From Danio rerio (Eukaryota; Chordata; Actinopteri; Cypriniformes; Danionidae): a DNA stretch of 64,000 bases. Position 1 is the stretch's first letter. The number at the start of each line of letters is the position of its first letter. The notes beneath the pieces are model-generated. The model saw only the letters and a program-made list of their open reading frames with translations. It was not told the origin of the DNA and ran no database searches. Both the position numbers and the translations under genes were made by a program. This document shows positions 34,773 to 48,000 of the stretch, one piece after another. Location: the NCBI RefSeq assembly GCF_049306965.1, contig NC_133183.1, forward strand, positions 24,166,501 through 24,230,500, in the 5' to 3' direction.

Positions 34773-37700
34773 CTGAAATGAAAGTGACTCTTAAAACTGA
34801 AAACATTCTTTTTAGCCCACACATTAATATTTCAAGCATGTCAATTATGAAGCTCAAAGATAAGGACGCTATTAAGACCAGTTTACCTGTGTGTTAATGG
34901 TTGTTCCGTCTAACTTTGCAAGCGAGTCAAAAAGGTTCTTGTAGAGGACGTTTTTACGTGTGCTGGAGTCATCAGGTGGCAGATAATTCAGAACTGGTTT
35001 ACCATGAAGACGGTACACAGTCTGGATGAGTCTCATGGAAAGTTCCCTCACAGAGGCAGAGCTGTGCTCCAATCCACCTGTCAGAAACTAACACACATCA
35101 CACACAAATGACTTATTTAAAAAGCAATTGGAGAGTATAGAAAGCTATTCATAACAAAAGGCCAGAACATTTTTGAAAGTTCAAGAGAAATAATACTTTT
35201 ATTCACCAAGGATGCATTAAATTAATTCAAAGTTCCATGACTTAGACAAAACATTTAAATTCACCAAAAAACTTAAGTATTAGAGCTCCCATAAAAATAT
35301 TACAGGGATAGTTGACTTCTGTCATCATTTACTACCTCACCACTTGTTTCAAACCTGTTTGAGTTTCTTTCTCCTGTTAAACAAAAGATCTTTTGAAGAA
35401 TATTGGTAACCAGTAGCCTTTGACTTCATAGTATTTTTACTACCATAGACGTCAGCGGCTTTTAGTTTACAACATTTTTCGAAATAGCTTTTGTGTCATA
35501 CTCAAAGGACTGGAAATACTTGAATGAGCAAATGGGTCTAAAATTGACATTTTTGGGTGAGCTATGCCTTTAATCGTTTTCAACAATAATAATAATAGGA
35601 AATAGCTTTTAAGCACTTCTTTTTTTCTAAAGAATCGTGTGAAACAAAAATTCAGCTTGTTCATAACAGGAATAAAATTATTCTAAAAAATATTTTAAAA
35701 AAGTAAATAAATAGCATTTACTATTTTAAAATACATTCCAAAGCTATTTATTGTAATAATAGTACATAATACTTCTGTTTTTACAGTAATTTTGATTAAA
35801 TGAATGCAGCCAAAGTGAGTATAACAGATCTTTGAAAAAAAATAAACCTTTGAACAGCAGTGAATACCTAGAGTAGCCTAAACATATATAATAATAATAT
35901 TAATAAATTCTATATTTCTAATAAACAAATATGATTTTTATGCTTTATTTACAACATGTAAAACAATGACTTTATATAAACTCTATGACTATATTAAAAA
36001 TATTTGTGTCTCCCTTTCCTCTCTCCCCTTCCCCATACACAGATCCCATTCATGTGCCCCCAGGCTCTAGATCTTTCGTTTTAATTACAGGAAACCCAAT
36101 CGCCTCTCGCTGTGCCCTGAAGCCAATCTCATCTCCCGGGAAACCAGCATGCGAAAGGCATTTAGCAGCCATCCCTGCATGTAACCTACAGCAACCATTG
36201 AGTAGGGGATCGCCAATGAAAATGCTCAAAATAAAAGAGTGACCCAATAAATATGAGGAACTCTGAGGGGTGTCCAAACTCGGTCCAGGAAGGCCGGTGT
36301 CCTGCATATTTTAGTTCCAGCCCCAATTTAACACACCTGAACCAGCTAATCAAGCTCTTTCTAGGATTACTAGACTTCCAGGCAGGTGTGTTGGAGGAAA
36401 TTGGAGCTAAACTATCAAAGACACCGGCCCTCCAGGACCGAGTTCGGACACTCCTGTTTTAGAATGATGAATGAATAAAAGCGTTTTAAATAAATAAACA
36501 AAATCCACCTGTCGTTTATGTACTTTTGGAAACCTGTATAACTTGTATGTCTAGGAAAAATTGAGATGGCTTTTATCTATACAAGAAAAGTATTATCAAA
36601 TATGTAAAAAAGATTTTATTGAAACCCACTGGTCCTACTGCACCCAACCCGGTCTGAGCTGGGATCAATCTGGCAATTCTTTGTATGAGGGTTAATTGCT
36701 CTAACAAGCAGGCTAAAGACCACGGCCTCTAGCATCTTTCGCTAGAGTAACTTTAGAGATCAGAGAAGTGAAGTTTACTTGCATAGCACTTTGCTAGCTG
36801 GCCTCCGCTACACATTTTTCAATAGTTATTGAAAATATTTAAATATTATCAATATATCCAACCAAACCATGTAGAGGAAAATATGACCTCAGGCCTTTAG
36901 AAAGACCTAAATCTTCTAAGCTGACATACAAAATAAGCAAAAGCTGTTGTTTTATTACAAGTCCATTTGGATTTCAGACTCAAAGCTCAGATTGTGTTGA
37001 GCATCCCTGTGAAATTTCACAGTCTCTGTAGCATTTGTGTCACTAGTTTGCATTGCAAACACACTTCATGCTTCACAGATGCTTAAAGAAAAAACAAAAA
37101 CAGAATTTCTGCAACTGAGAGAAAATAGGGAAGTATAACAACATCATGAGTGCTGAGACTTACGAATGCCTTTCATTAACTGTGCCATGGATATGAAGCT
37201 GGCTGTCAGAGCAGACTTGTGTCATTTCGTAGAAACTAATAGTAACAGACATTACGTAGAATTGACTACACCCACTCCGTCATACAAAGGCCACTTTGTG
37301 TACAGTCTAATGAAGACCTAAAGAACCTATATGATACCTCTGAGAATTAAATTAACCTTCAGCTCTCAAAAAGGTTAAATTGGTGATTTTTTGGCCACAA
37401 AAAAGTATTTGCGTGGTCTTAGAGGTTAAAGCACAATTTAGGTTTGTACCATTTACAAACACTGAAAGGGAAAGTTCGCCCAAAACTGAAAAATCTGTCA
37501 TCATTTACTCACCTGTTACTAGTTCCAAACCTGTTTGAGTTAATTTTTCTGTTGAACACAAAGAGATATTTTGAAGAAAGATGGAAGCATGTAACCATTG
37601 ACTTGTATTTGTTTTTGCTATGGAAGTCAATGGTTGTAGGTTTCCAGCTTTCTTCAAAATATCTTCTTTTGTGTTCAACAGAAGAAACAAACACATAAAG

Positions 37701-40700
37701 GTTTGTAACCACTTGAAGGTGAGTAAATACGGAGTACACTTTCATTTTTGGGTGAACTATCCCTTAAACGTCACTCAATGGCAGTCAGTGCTTGTGTGGT
37801 CTCTTAGTCTACTTTGTGTCTCTTGTGTTGAACAAATAAAAAAAAATTCAGTTTAGGCTACTGTAGCTTAAAAATCTTTTAGAAACTTCAAGTCCACATC
37901 ATGACTAAACAGAGGGCCACTGAGCTGAGCTGACACCCAGTGAGATCATCTGAGGAAAAAGTGAAAGTTAGGCCAATACCCGCATGATGCTGTCAAGGGT
38001 GAAGCCAGAGTCCTTGGTGCCCAGCTGTTCTAGAAGCTTCTCAATCAGTTCCAGTCTGCTCAGTGCCTGTCTAGCGGGCACACTGCTCTGCATGGGTCTG
38101 ACCAGCTCCACAGGAACCATCTGGAGCGCTCTCACCTCCTTAAACAAGGCCATTTCCTGCAAACAAATCCACAAGCTAGCATTAGACAAAGACAAAGAAC
38201 ACGTTTTTAAAGCGATAGTTCAACCAAAAATAAAAAATCTATTCATTCACCCTCAAGTAAATCCAAACCTTAATGGGTTACCATTTTCTGATGAACACAA
38301 AAGAAAATCTTATGCAAAATGTTATAAACCTGTAACCACTGACTTTCTTAGTGGAAAAACTAAATAATTTAAGTTAAATGGGTACTGGTTTCCAACATTT
38401 TTCAAAATATCTTCTTTTGTGTTCAACAGAAAAAAGAAAGTCAAAAAGGTTTGGAATGTATTTTTTTTTTAAATATTAATACTTTTTTTGTTTATTGCCA
38501 CAACAGCAACTTATGGCTCATATCTCATAAAAAAGGCAGTACAGAGAAACAAATACTACATAACAGCAACAACTTCATATATCAGTAAAAAACAGAAAGA
38601 AAAAAAAATACTTAACATTTTACATTTAAAAACATTCAGTCCTTCATCTTCTTTTCGGCTTAGTCCCTTTATTAATCAGGGGTCGCCACAGCAGAATGAA
38701 CCACCAACTAATCAGTATATGTTTTTACGCAGCAGATGCCCTTCCAGCCGCAACCCAATACTGGGACGACTGTTGGGGAAAATGGAGCATCCAAAGGAAA
38801 CCTGCGCAAACACTGGGAGAACATGCAAACTCTACACAGAAATGACAACTGACCCAGCCGAGGCTCGAACCAGCAACCCTCTAGCTGTGAGGTGATCATG
38901 CTTTAAAACATTCAATTAAAATTTTCACTTTGATATGTTATAAAAGTTAAATTCATCCTGGAACGACATTTTTAGAAACTTCCATCAAAGTTCCCGTCAG
39001 TATAAAATCTAGTAGTGTTTAAAATTTAGCATTCTAACAAAACATTTTTACAAATGAGTCAACCTAGAGTGACCAGTTTGGCATTTAATATTAACAATTT
39101 AGTCATGATCTAGTCTCTTATATAATTTAGTCTCAAAATTAACATTTGAAAAGTGTGTTTTATTCATGCTCTGGTTGATCTCTAGCTGTTTATTATATAT
39201 AAAGCCATTCCATTTCTCGTATATGCACAAAATAATTATAGATTTATAAGGAGGAAGAAATTAAACATTCTGTCACTCTCATCTGCCAATTCATTACCAG
39301 AAAGTCTCATAGGACCTGGAATCCAGCAGAAAACAATGTTGAACTGTCATTTTCTTTCTTATCATGGTAATTTATGGGGTGCTTGAATACAAGATTTGAA
39401 GTATGCAACAATATTAATAATTAATATAACTTTTAATATATAATATTTCAATTCATATTTTCCAGCAGTTCTCTTGCTGGGGGATGTTGTATGTTTGTGT
39501 TCAAATATTCTGGTTCGTGCTGCTGGTTGTCCCAATAAAATTAATGGGTTTTCAAACTAAAAATAGCCACTGAATTACTGACCAGAAAAAAGAAATGCAG
39601 ACAAAATTAGATGAATGAATCAGAAAGTGAATAGATTTATTTCTCACATCATATAGCACAGGAAAATTGCTCATGCTATTATTAACTTGTCCACCTTGCC
39701 TACACTGAATACAGGACAAAAAAAAGTATCATATACTGCAAAAATGCTGCTTTGTTTCAGCCTATATTTGGGTCCAATATGAACAAACCTAATCGTTGGA
39801 TTACATTATATAATTATTTATTTTAACTTTACATTTAATTTTATATTTAACTGATAGATGCATTAGTCCATTTAAATTTCAGTTTAGATATCTTTTCTAC
39901 ATTATTGCTCATTTCTATAAAGTTATTTTATAATTGTTGTGTCAGACACACATTTAAACTGTACACATCACATTAAAACGACAACTCAAAACTGTGGACG
40001 CCCATTGAATCACACAATAAAGGCAATATTCCAAGACAGTAATGGACAAATGTGTATTGGTTGGCAGAGATGTAAAGGATAATGTGGTGTTGATGGCTCG
40101 GTAACATGTTAAGGTCTTGGCATTAGTGTTTGACTTTAAATTGTTCACAGCAAGGTGTGGCTTTTGACAAGAAGTATGAGTCACATATCTTTTTGAACAT
40201 GAGGGCAAAAGTACAATGATGTCTTCTTACACAATGGTGACAGACAGACAACCTGTACCAACATCAGTCAATCAAAAAAAATTAAATAAATCTGTCTGAA
40301 AGAGATGTGGTTCATTTCATCACCCAGCAAATTTGAGAGGACATTTTGTACCTGGTGTGGTTATAGAATGATGGTTTAAAAAAAAAGTTGAGTAAACAGT
40401 TTATAATACAAATGGAAATAATTGTGATCGGTGATTTCAGAATATACTAACAATCCCTCATGACAGAAATGTAATAAATATGAATATTATTTTGTAACCT
40501 TAATGGATAGTTCATGCCATATTCAAATGTACAAGGTTTTTACTCTCCCTTAAGTGGTTCCAAGCATTATCCTGAAGAAGCTGAAAACTGGTAACTTTTA
40601 ACTTCCTTAGTAGGAAAAACGAATGCTATGAAAGTCAATGGTTACAGGTTTTCAGCTTTCCTCAAAATAGCTTATTTTGTGTTAAATAGAAGAACTAAAA

Positions 40701-43700
40701 CATTAAATAAGAGTGAGTACAATATGATAACATTTTTATTTTTGGGTAAATGATCCCTTTAAATGTGGTAATATTCGAATAATAAAGTAATTGCAGATGT
40801 TAATAAGTAAATAAAACACATTCAGCTTCCCAGGTAAGTAAAACATCCTCATCCCTATCAGATAGAAATTGCTGATTGTTTGAAGATGAAGTTCTACAGA
40901 ACTGCCAACCAAACATGTCAGTCCATTCGAGACTGCTTTCTACATATATTGTACTTGTTATATACAATCTAAAAGCCTACTGCAGGTTGTAACTCTGGTA
41001 ACCTTTTATCTGTATACATGTTGACAATAATATGCTAATTAAATTCAAATTCACAATTATAGTGGAGCTATAGCAGGTTTTTACATTCAATTTGCAGAGG
41101 TAATCTGGAGTTTTTATGTATACATAATCAAATGTGTAATTAGATAGTTCAATGACTAGAAACGTACAGTTTAGCTACATAGAGGAAGAATGTAGTCCAA
41201 TTAATGAGTAAATACTGCTTGCTGCCATACCTATCCAACATAGCAAAATAGTATGATTTTAACAAAAGCACTTTATGGCATTTGTCAAATTATGTCTTTA
41301 GTTCAGCAAAAACCTTTTAAGCATTTTTATTTCAGAGACTGATAAAGTGGTGGTAAAAATATTCAACACGTCATGTTTTTTTCCTGGGAATATTATTTCC
41401 AAAGGACCTGTTCACATGTTATTGAACCAGATTTTGGTAAAAACCCAAACAATACAAACATAAAAATATAACAAAAAAAATGTTTGCGTGTAATAACAAT
41501 GGAATGACACACTGATCTACTCAAATGTATTAAATATTTTATATAAAAGGCTTTTTTGGTGATAGCAGCACCCCAGTGCGGTAAAGTTAAAGATGACTCT
41601 CATGTTGAGAATGAGGTCTCAGGTGTGATTTTTTTCACAGACTTCAACAAAGTGTAGAAATCTTGATGGTTCTGTGGGTTTCATTTATCCAAATTGATCT
41701 TTGTTTTGTATTTTCTATTGGATTCAAGTCAGGTGATCCTCTGGGCCATTCTACAGCTTGATTTTCTCTGAAAGCCTTTGAGAGTTTCCTTGGCTGTGTT
41801 TTGGATCATTATCTTGCTGAAACGTCCATCGTAGTTTCATCTTCGTCATCCTGATAATGTAGATGTTGGACTGAAGCAGATATTATTAGTTTAAAATGAC
41901 GAAGGACAGAGAATTGCTGAATAACTTCAGAGAGATTTGTGCTGTTGTCTGTGCTTTCACTGCCTTTCTACACCTCCCTTTCTTCATGTGTTCAATGCTT
42001 TTTTCCTGTATCCTTTTATTTTATTACACAACTTAATTTGTAAAATAATTATGTTTGTTTTCTTTTCATATATGTAATTCTTTTGTTACCATCAACATCT
42101 GATGACAATTTCACGTCAACAGCATCTTTATAAATATGTTTTCTGAGAAATATGGTGGCGTTTTGAATACTTATTTCCCCCACTGTGTGTCATGGTATTT
42201 AAGAAGTACAGTAGAATGAAGGAGATCCAAAGATAATAAACACAGATCTTCAAGAGCCAAGCATACCTGTTATACCCGTTTATGTAAATCCAGTTGATGA
42301 TAATGGCTCAGTGAAATGAGGGAATCTCACAGCAGGGTTACATTAAAGCTCATCATTCATGCATACAGAAAACCACAAATACTGTACATCTGAAAGCTCC
42401 GGGCCATAAATGTACACAATGCCTTCAAAAGAATTCCCTTCCAGTCACCTATGAAGATTCTTAGTCAGTCAAGTCGTCAATAAAAGCCATATAGACCTTT
42501 ACCAGAATAGTTGATATTTTTCCAATGGAAATTTACCTCATCGCACCCAATGACCTGAAAACATGTGAGAAGCGCTTTGCTACAGATGTATTCAGATAAA
42601 GTATCTCAGAATTGCTCACTAACCTGTATGAAGGTGATAGCCGGCGTTCTGAGTCTCGAAGTGGAGTCTCCGGCTCTGGAGATCAGATTGTTCCAAGTCT
42701 GTTCCACGCAGTGACTGATTTCAGATTTGCCCAGCTGATGGTTGGGAATAAACTCACTTAAAATCGTTTTAAGCAGATTCAGAGATGCAAGAAACACCTG
42801 AAATAGAACACAGACATACACAGCTGTTACACTACATGCTAAAACTCACATGCAGAGTTATTATTCAATATAGTCACATTTCGTTTTATAATTAAAATTT
42901 CATAAGTTTTCTATTTGCCTACTTAACCTCTTTTTAACTGTGTGTAAGGTTTTAACTGAGTGTAAGGTTACTTTACCTACTTTTCTTGAACTTTTTTTCT
43001 AGGCAAGCAAGAAAAAAATTGTCAAATTTTCAGAAATAATAAGTAAAAATTATCTGCCAATGGGATAAGCAAAATAATATTTTAGCTTTAGATAAGATTA
43101 AGATAATTAAGATTATTTAGCTTTAAGGGAAAACTTTAAATTGACATTATTTCAGAAAAAATACTGTATATTTTGCTCTCCAATAAAATGCTTCTTGACT
43201 TAAGTCTTTTTAGATACTCTTGCTTGTTTGTTTTATTTTAGAACTAGAAACAACACACACACAAACAAACAAACAAACAAACAAACAAAATCAAAGCAAG
43301 AAACTTTTTGCACTGTTTGGTTAGTTAGATGTCTCAGAGTTCTTAACTAACATCAGACTTCATTTGGGAGGTCTCGGTCCACCGGTTTGTTTACAATAGT
43401 CTTCAGATGGCATTGTTCACACATTTGCAAATGAACTGCACATACCACACTCACACCAAAGTTAGTATTAATCGAAACTTCTGTGAGATTTTATGGTGCT
43501 TATAAACATGTCTTTTCATATACAATCTTCTTTGTAGCATACAACCAAAAAAAGTCTTACATATACTATACAAATACATGAAATAGAATTTTAGAACATC
43601 ACTACTAATATTTCCTCCAAATTACAGCTAAAGTGCATTTACAGATAGAGTCTCTGTAGCTTTTCCAACAACACATGGTGCAGAGTAACGTCAACAGGTC

Positions 43701-45064
43701 AGCTAAAGCACACAGTTAAATGCTGTGCTGTGTTGATTTAACTAAATAACCGTGGAGAGAGGGTCACTGGAATGTGTCCAGCAGCGGGCACATTGTTCAC
43801 ACTCTCAGTACAAGCATTTAAAAGAGCTTTAGATGAAACTCTGAAAGGCCATGACTTTAACAGTGAGTGATTTATCAGAGGACTGTCAGGAGAATTAAAC
43901 ACAGCTGTCACATTACAACCACAAACATGCAAGGGCCTTTAGAATGCCAAAGGGTTAAAGAATATTTCATTTGCATTCAAAAACCTATTTGTAAAACTGC
44001 CTAATATACATCATTAAAAATGTATTTTACGCTTAACTTACATTTAATGCTAATATAATATAACATGCATGTTATTTTCCCCAAGCAAAGCTATTGCGAA
44101 CAGTTAAAAAAACATAGATGGGTTTCACATGTTAATTTTGAATGCTCAATGTGAAGAATATTTCATATGTGACTGCATGGAGTTATGAAGAAATAAACCT
44201 GTACATGACCCAAGTAAAAAAAAAACAAAAAAACATGAGAGGTGACATTTTAAACCTGTTAGGGAAATAGTTCACACACATGAAAATTCTCACCCATTTA
44301 CTCACACTCAAGTTGTTCCAAACATTTAGAACTTTTATTTTTGTAAACTCAGGTTAGGCTGGACAATTAATCAAAAAGAAGTCGAAATCGACATTCAGAA
44401 TCTATAATCGTATAATAAATCTAATTTTTCCAGCTAAAATTTTTTCCAATTACTTTCCCTACCATGTGTGGAGCCATGTGACCCCATTCCTTTAAGGCTG
44501 GTTGCATAACCCTCGCCTTACTTTGCGTTACATTGATGATGATGATTGGAAGTTGAGCCAGAGATGCCTTGAGATGGCATATTTTCCATTACATTAAATT
44601 AATATATACAATAAAATATTTACAAATGTAAGAAATACACTGTTTGAAATATTATTTACAGGATATAAAAGAACTATATTATTTAAAAGAGATGCTGCTT
44701 ATTTTATACTTTTAATATAAAAGACTGAAAATAATTAGTTTTGTTTCCAAAAGCAAGTTTTTTTTTTTTTTTTTTTTTTTAGCAAAAATTGACTGTTGGT
44801 TTAAGGCAATGTCTGCTTTAATTTCAGCTTTTAAGCAATGATGTTTAATAAATTTTCATAGATAGCATGTGTGTTTCCTTTAAGTGTACACCTTTATTCA
44901 AAAATCTCTCAGCATCGGGGTTTCTGCAGGTTTAATCAAGTCAAACTTAAGACTTTTTAAGACCCTTGTAAGACCATTATGAATTTAATTTTAGACTAAT
45001 ACATGGCTAAACATCAGTTATTTTTTTTCTAATGGTTGGTTGCCACAACTACATAAAATAAAAA

Positions 45065-45095
<31 letters not shown>

Positions 45096-48000
45096 TGTAA
45101 TTATTTCTTAGCGACATACTTTAATAGTCAAAAAAGACTACTCTAGATTCATACACTTTTTTAATGACAAGTTTAACATTGTTAAAAGTTTATTTATTAT
45201 TTAGACATTTACATAAATAATCAAAAATATACATTTGTTGACTTTTGGTCCAAATTAATTGAGTATAATGTATCATGTAAGGTGAAATGTTGCTCTGTTA
45301 TTATCATGAGAAATTGTGTAATTACTTTTAGTTTTCTTTCACTGAATAGGGAAATTAAGAGAAATTGATAAGAATAAGAAGAAAAAAAAGAAGAAAAAAA
45401 GGCAAACCGCTTGTAAAATGGATCTCTTTGCAATAAAAAAAATTTTCAATATTGAAAAAAAAAGTTTTATTGAGATGGATTGTTGATGGATGTCGGCTAG
45501 ATTGGGTAGCTTTACTAGGACAGAGAAAAATTAAGGCCCGTTTAAAATTATTTAAGACTTACAACACAATATTTCAGAGAATTTAAGACTTTTTAAGGCC
45601 TAAAATTTTGTTTTTGAAATTTAGGACATTTTAAGACCCTGTGGGAACCCTGAATGTGCACACATATTTAATGTTAAAAACGTGTCAGTCAAGTTTAGAG
45701 TGAATAAATGATGATGAAATATTTGAGTAAACTAACCCTTAAAAAGTACAAAATCAATTCATATTGCCATTTACTCAATCTGAGTGACAATTATAATTCA
45801 TGGTATGTTGTAATACCATAAACCGCAAGATTAATATATAAATAAATAGATCAGACTGGTTTAAAATCAACAGATCAGACTGGCCCCGGTAATGTGAGTG
45901 TAGGTCAAATATATGCCTCTCAAAAAAAGTACCTGTTTAACTATAAGGATATGCCATAATGAGCCTTACAATTAAAATCGATCCTTAATTGATGGTGATC
46001 CAAGAATTGATTCATTTCTTCCACTTTATACCCACTACTACAAGAAAATCGGTTCAATCGCACTTTCCCTCAAGCCCGAAGCTAAGTTCAACCTCAAGAA
46101 AGATAAGCCAGTCTTTATACAGTATTTGTTGCTGTATCACTTCTACAGATAATCCACAATACTAGACAGAACACGACACCTGCTAAACAGTCACGACTAT
46201 CAGTCATGCTGATGGTGCCGTTCTGTCTTTGGCCTGAAACTCAACTTAAAAAAAGGCAACATGAGAGAAATTAGACAGACAGAGCAAGAGAAAGAAAGAG
46301 TAGGAGAGGCCAACAAACAAAAGGTAGAGGCGATAAAAATCAAAGAAAAAGACTAAAGGCTAAAATAAAGTGAGAGCTCTCGTACTGATGACACTTTATC
46401 TGTGAGGGCCTTCTTGCAGAGGAACACAGCTGCTCTTGTCATGCTCCGCAGTTCTGCTTTTGAGCTTCCAGACGGGACCTCCATCAGTTTCTTGCGGACT
46501 GCCAGCAAAGCATCCTCTCTGTAGGACCATGTCTTGGAATAGGCTCCTGCCACCTAACAGACACAAGAGAAAGAAAGTGAGGATCACATTCCAGAATAAC
46601 AGAATCCCCCTAGCTGACCTTTTCACCTATGTTAGAGTTTGCAGAGTGCTGTGAGACTGTAAACAACAGCTATGCATGGCCTTCTCAGCTAGTTGTTAAA
46701 TAGCATGAAAAGGAAGTTGCAATAGATCTTTACTTTACTGTGTGACATATCCAAGTGAAATTGATTCTCAAACATCAACAAAACTTTTATAGACATTGTT
46801 AATCATGAATTGATTGGATTTCAAGATTGCTATAATTTGCAAGATCTCATTTAAGAGACAGTTTGCTAGTAGAGAGACCTTATTATTCAAACCTATTGTA
46901 ACCAATGACTTCCGTAGCATTAGTTACACATAGTTTTTCCTACTTTGGATGTCAATGGGTATCAGTTTCCAACATTCTTCAAAACACCTCCTATTGTGTT
47001 TATCAAAACAATAGAACTAAAACTGGTTTGGAACAAGTCAAGGATGAGTAAATGTTCAGAATTTTTGGGTGACCTATTAAAGATTATGGGCCCTATCATA
47101 CACCCGGCGCAATGCGATGAAATTGTTGTTTGCTAGTTTCAGCTTGTCGCAAGAGTCGTTTTGACGTTTTGCAGCACGTTGTTTAAATAGCAAATGCATT
47201 TGTGCTCATATGTGCGTCCATAGGCGTTCTGATCTAAAAAAAAAGGAGGCGTGTTGAGGTGCATTGCTGGTGCGTTGCTATTTTGGGGAACTATAATAGA
47301 CTGTTCAATAAACCAGATCAAAGCAGGCCTATAGTCCAGCGCAGAGCGCGTTAGTTGTGCACCTCGCTTACACACTGCTTAATACACACATTTAGTACCG
47401 CAATACACAAATATCTTTACATATGACAAAAAATTAAAGGATTAAAATATTACAAAACATATTATTATTTAGCCTACATTAATATAAAAACCACTTTCAT
47501 GCCTTCATCTCGGGGGACTTTTTTCAGTATTATTTATTATATGCATATTTATATTTGCTTTATTAAAAACAAGCTTAAATTTGCCCACCTGTCAGGTTTA
47601 AGACCATATGGGGCATAGAAGGTGTATTTGGAAATAACACCGTTTTTTTATCACACTTCATTATTATTGTTTATTTTTTCGTTTGTTGGAAATTAAAACT
47701 AAATTTAATAGTTTTGAAACAAATCTTTGCGCTTAAACTAAATTATGTATAGGCTAATGGATGTCTGTGCGAACAACACGTGAAAGTAAAGGATGAGGAG
47801 GCTCGTTTACTCTCATTCTCGCCTGTAGATGCTCTATTTTACAGTTTTCTTACTAGTGAATCGCTCAGTTTTTCCACTTACAAAGTCTGCCATGTAAATA
47901 GCAAATGCGCTATGCCACGACGCAAATGACTCTTAAAGAGAATGGGAGATGAGACTCTGATTGGTTCATTCTCAAAACACACCTATAACTCATTAAGTGA

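Larger units (their letters stand above)
44262..45740. mobile_element. Angel-like MITE split by two other elements
   Basis: The left half (about 44262-44350: GGGAAATAGTTCACACACA, ACTCAAGTTGTTCCAAACA) and the right tip (about 45675-45740: GTGAATAAATGATGATGAAA, TAAACTAACCCTTA) frame elements at 44353-44905 and 44916-45652. A 23-T run lies at 44758-44780. Confidence 0.55.

Noticed and set aside
38488-38895. 135-codon plus-strand ORF
   Set aside because: It is a read-through of a LINE tail and a reversed SINE, antisense to the LINE.
43251-43290. Regular repeats that might suggest a CRISPR-like array
   Set aside because: It is a simple (ACAA)n microsatellite; there are no spacers and the DNA is vertebrate.
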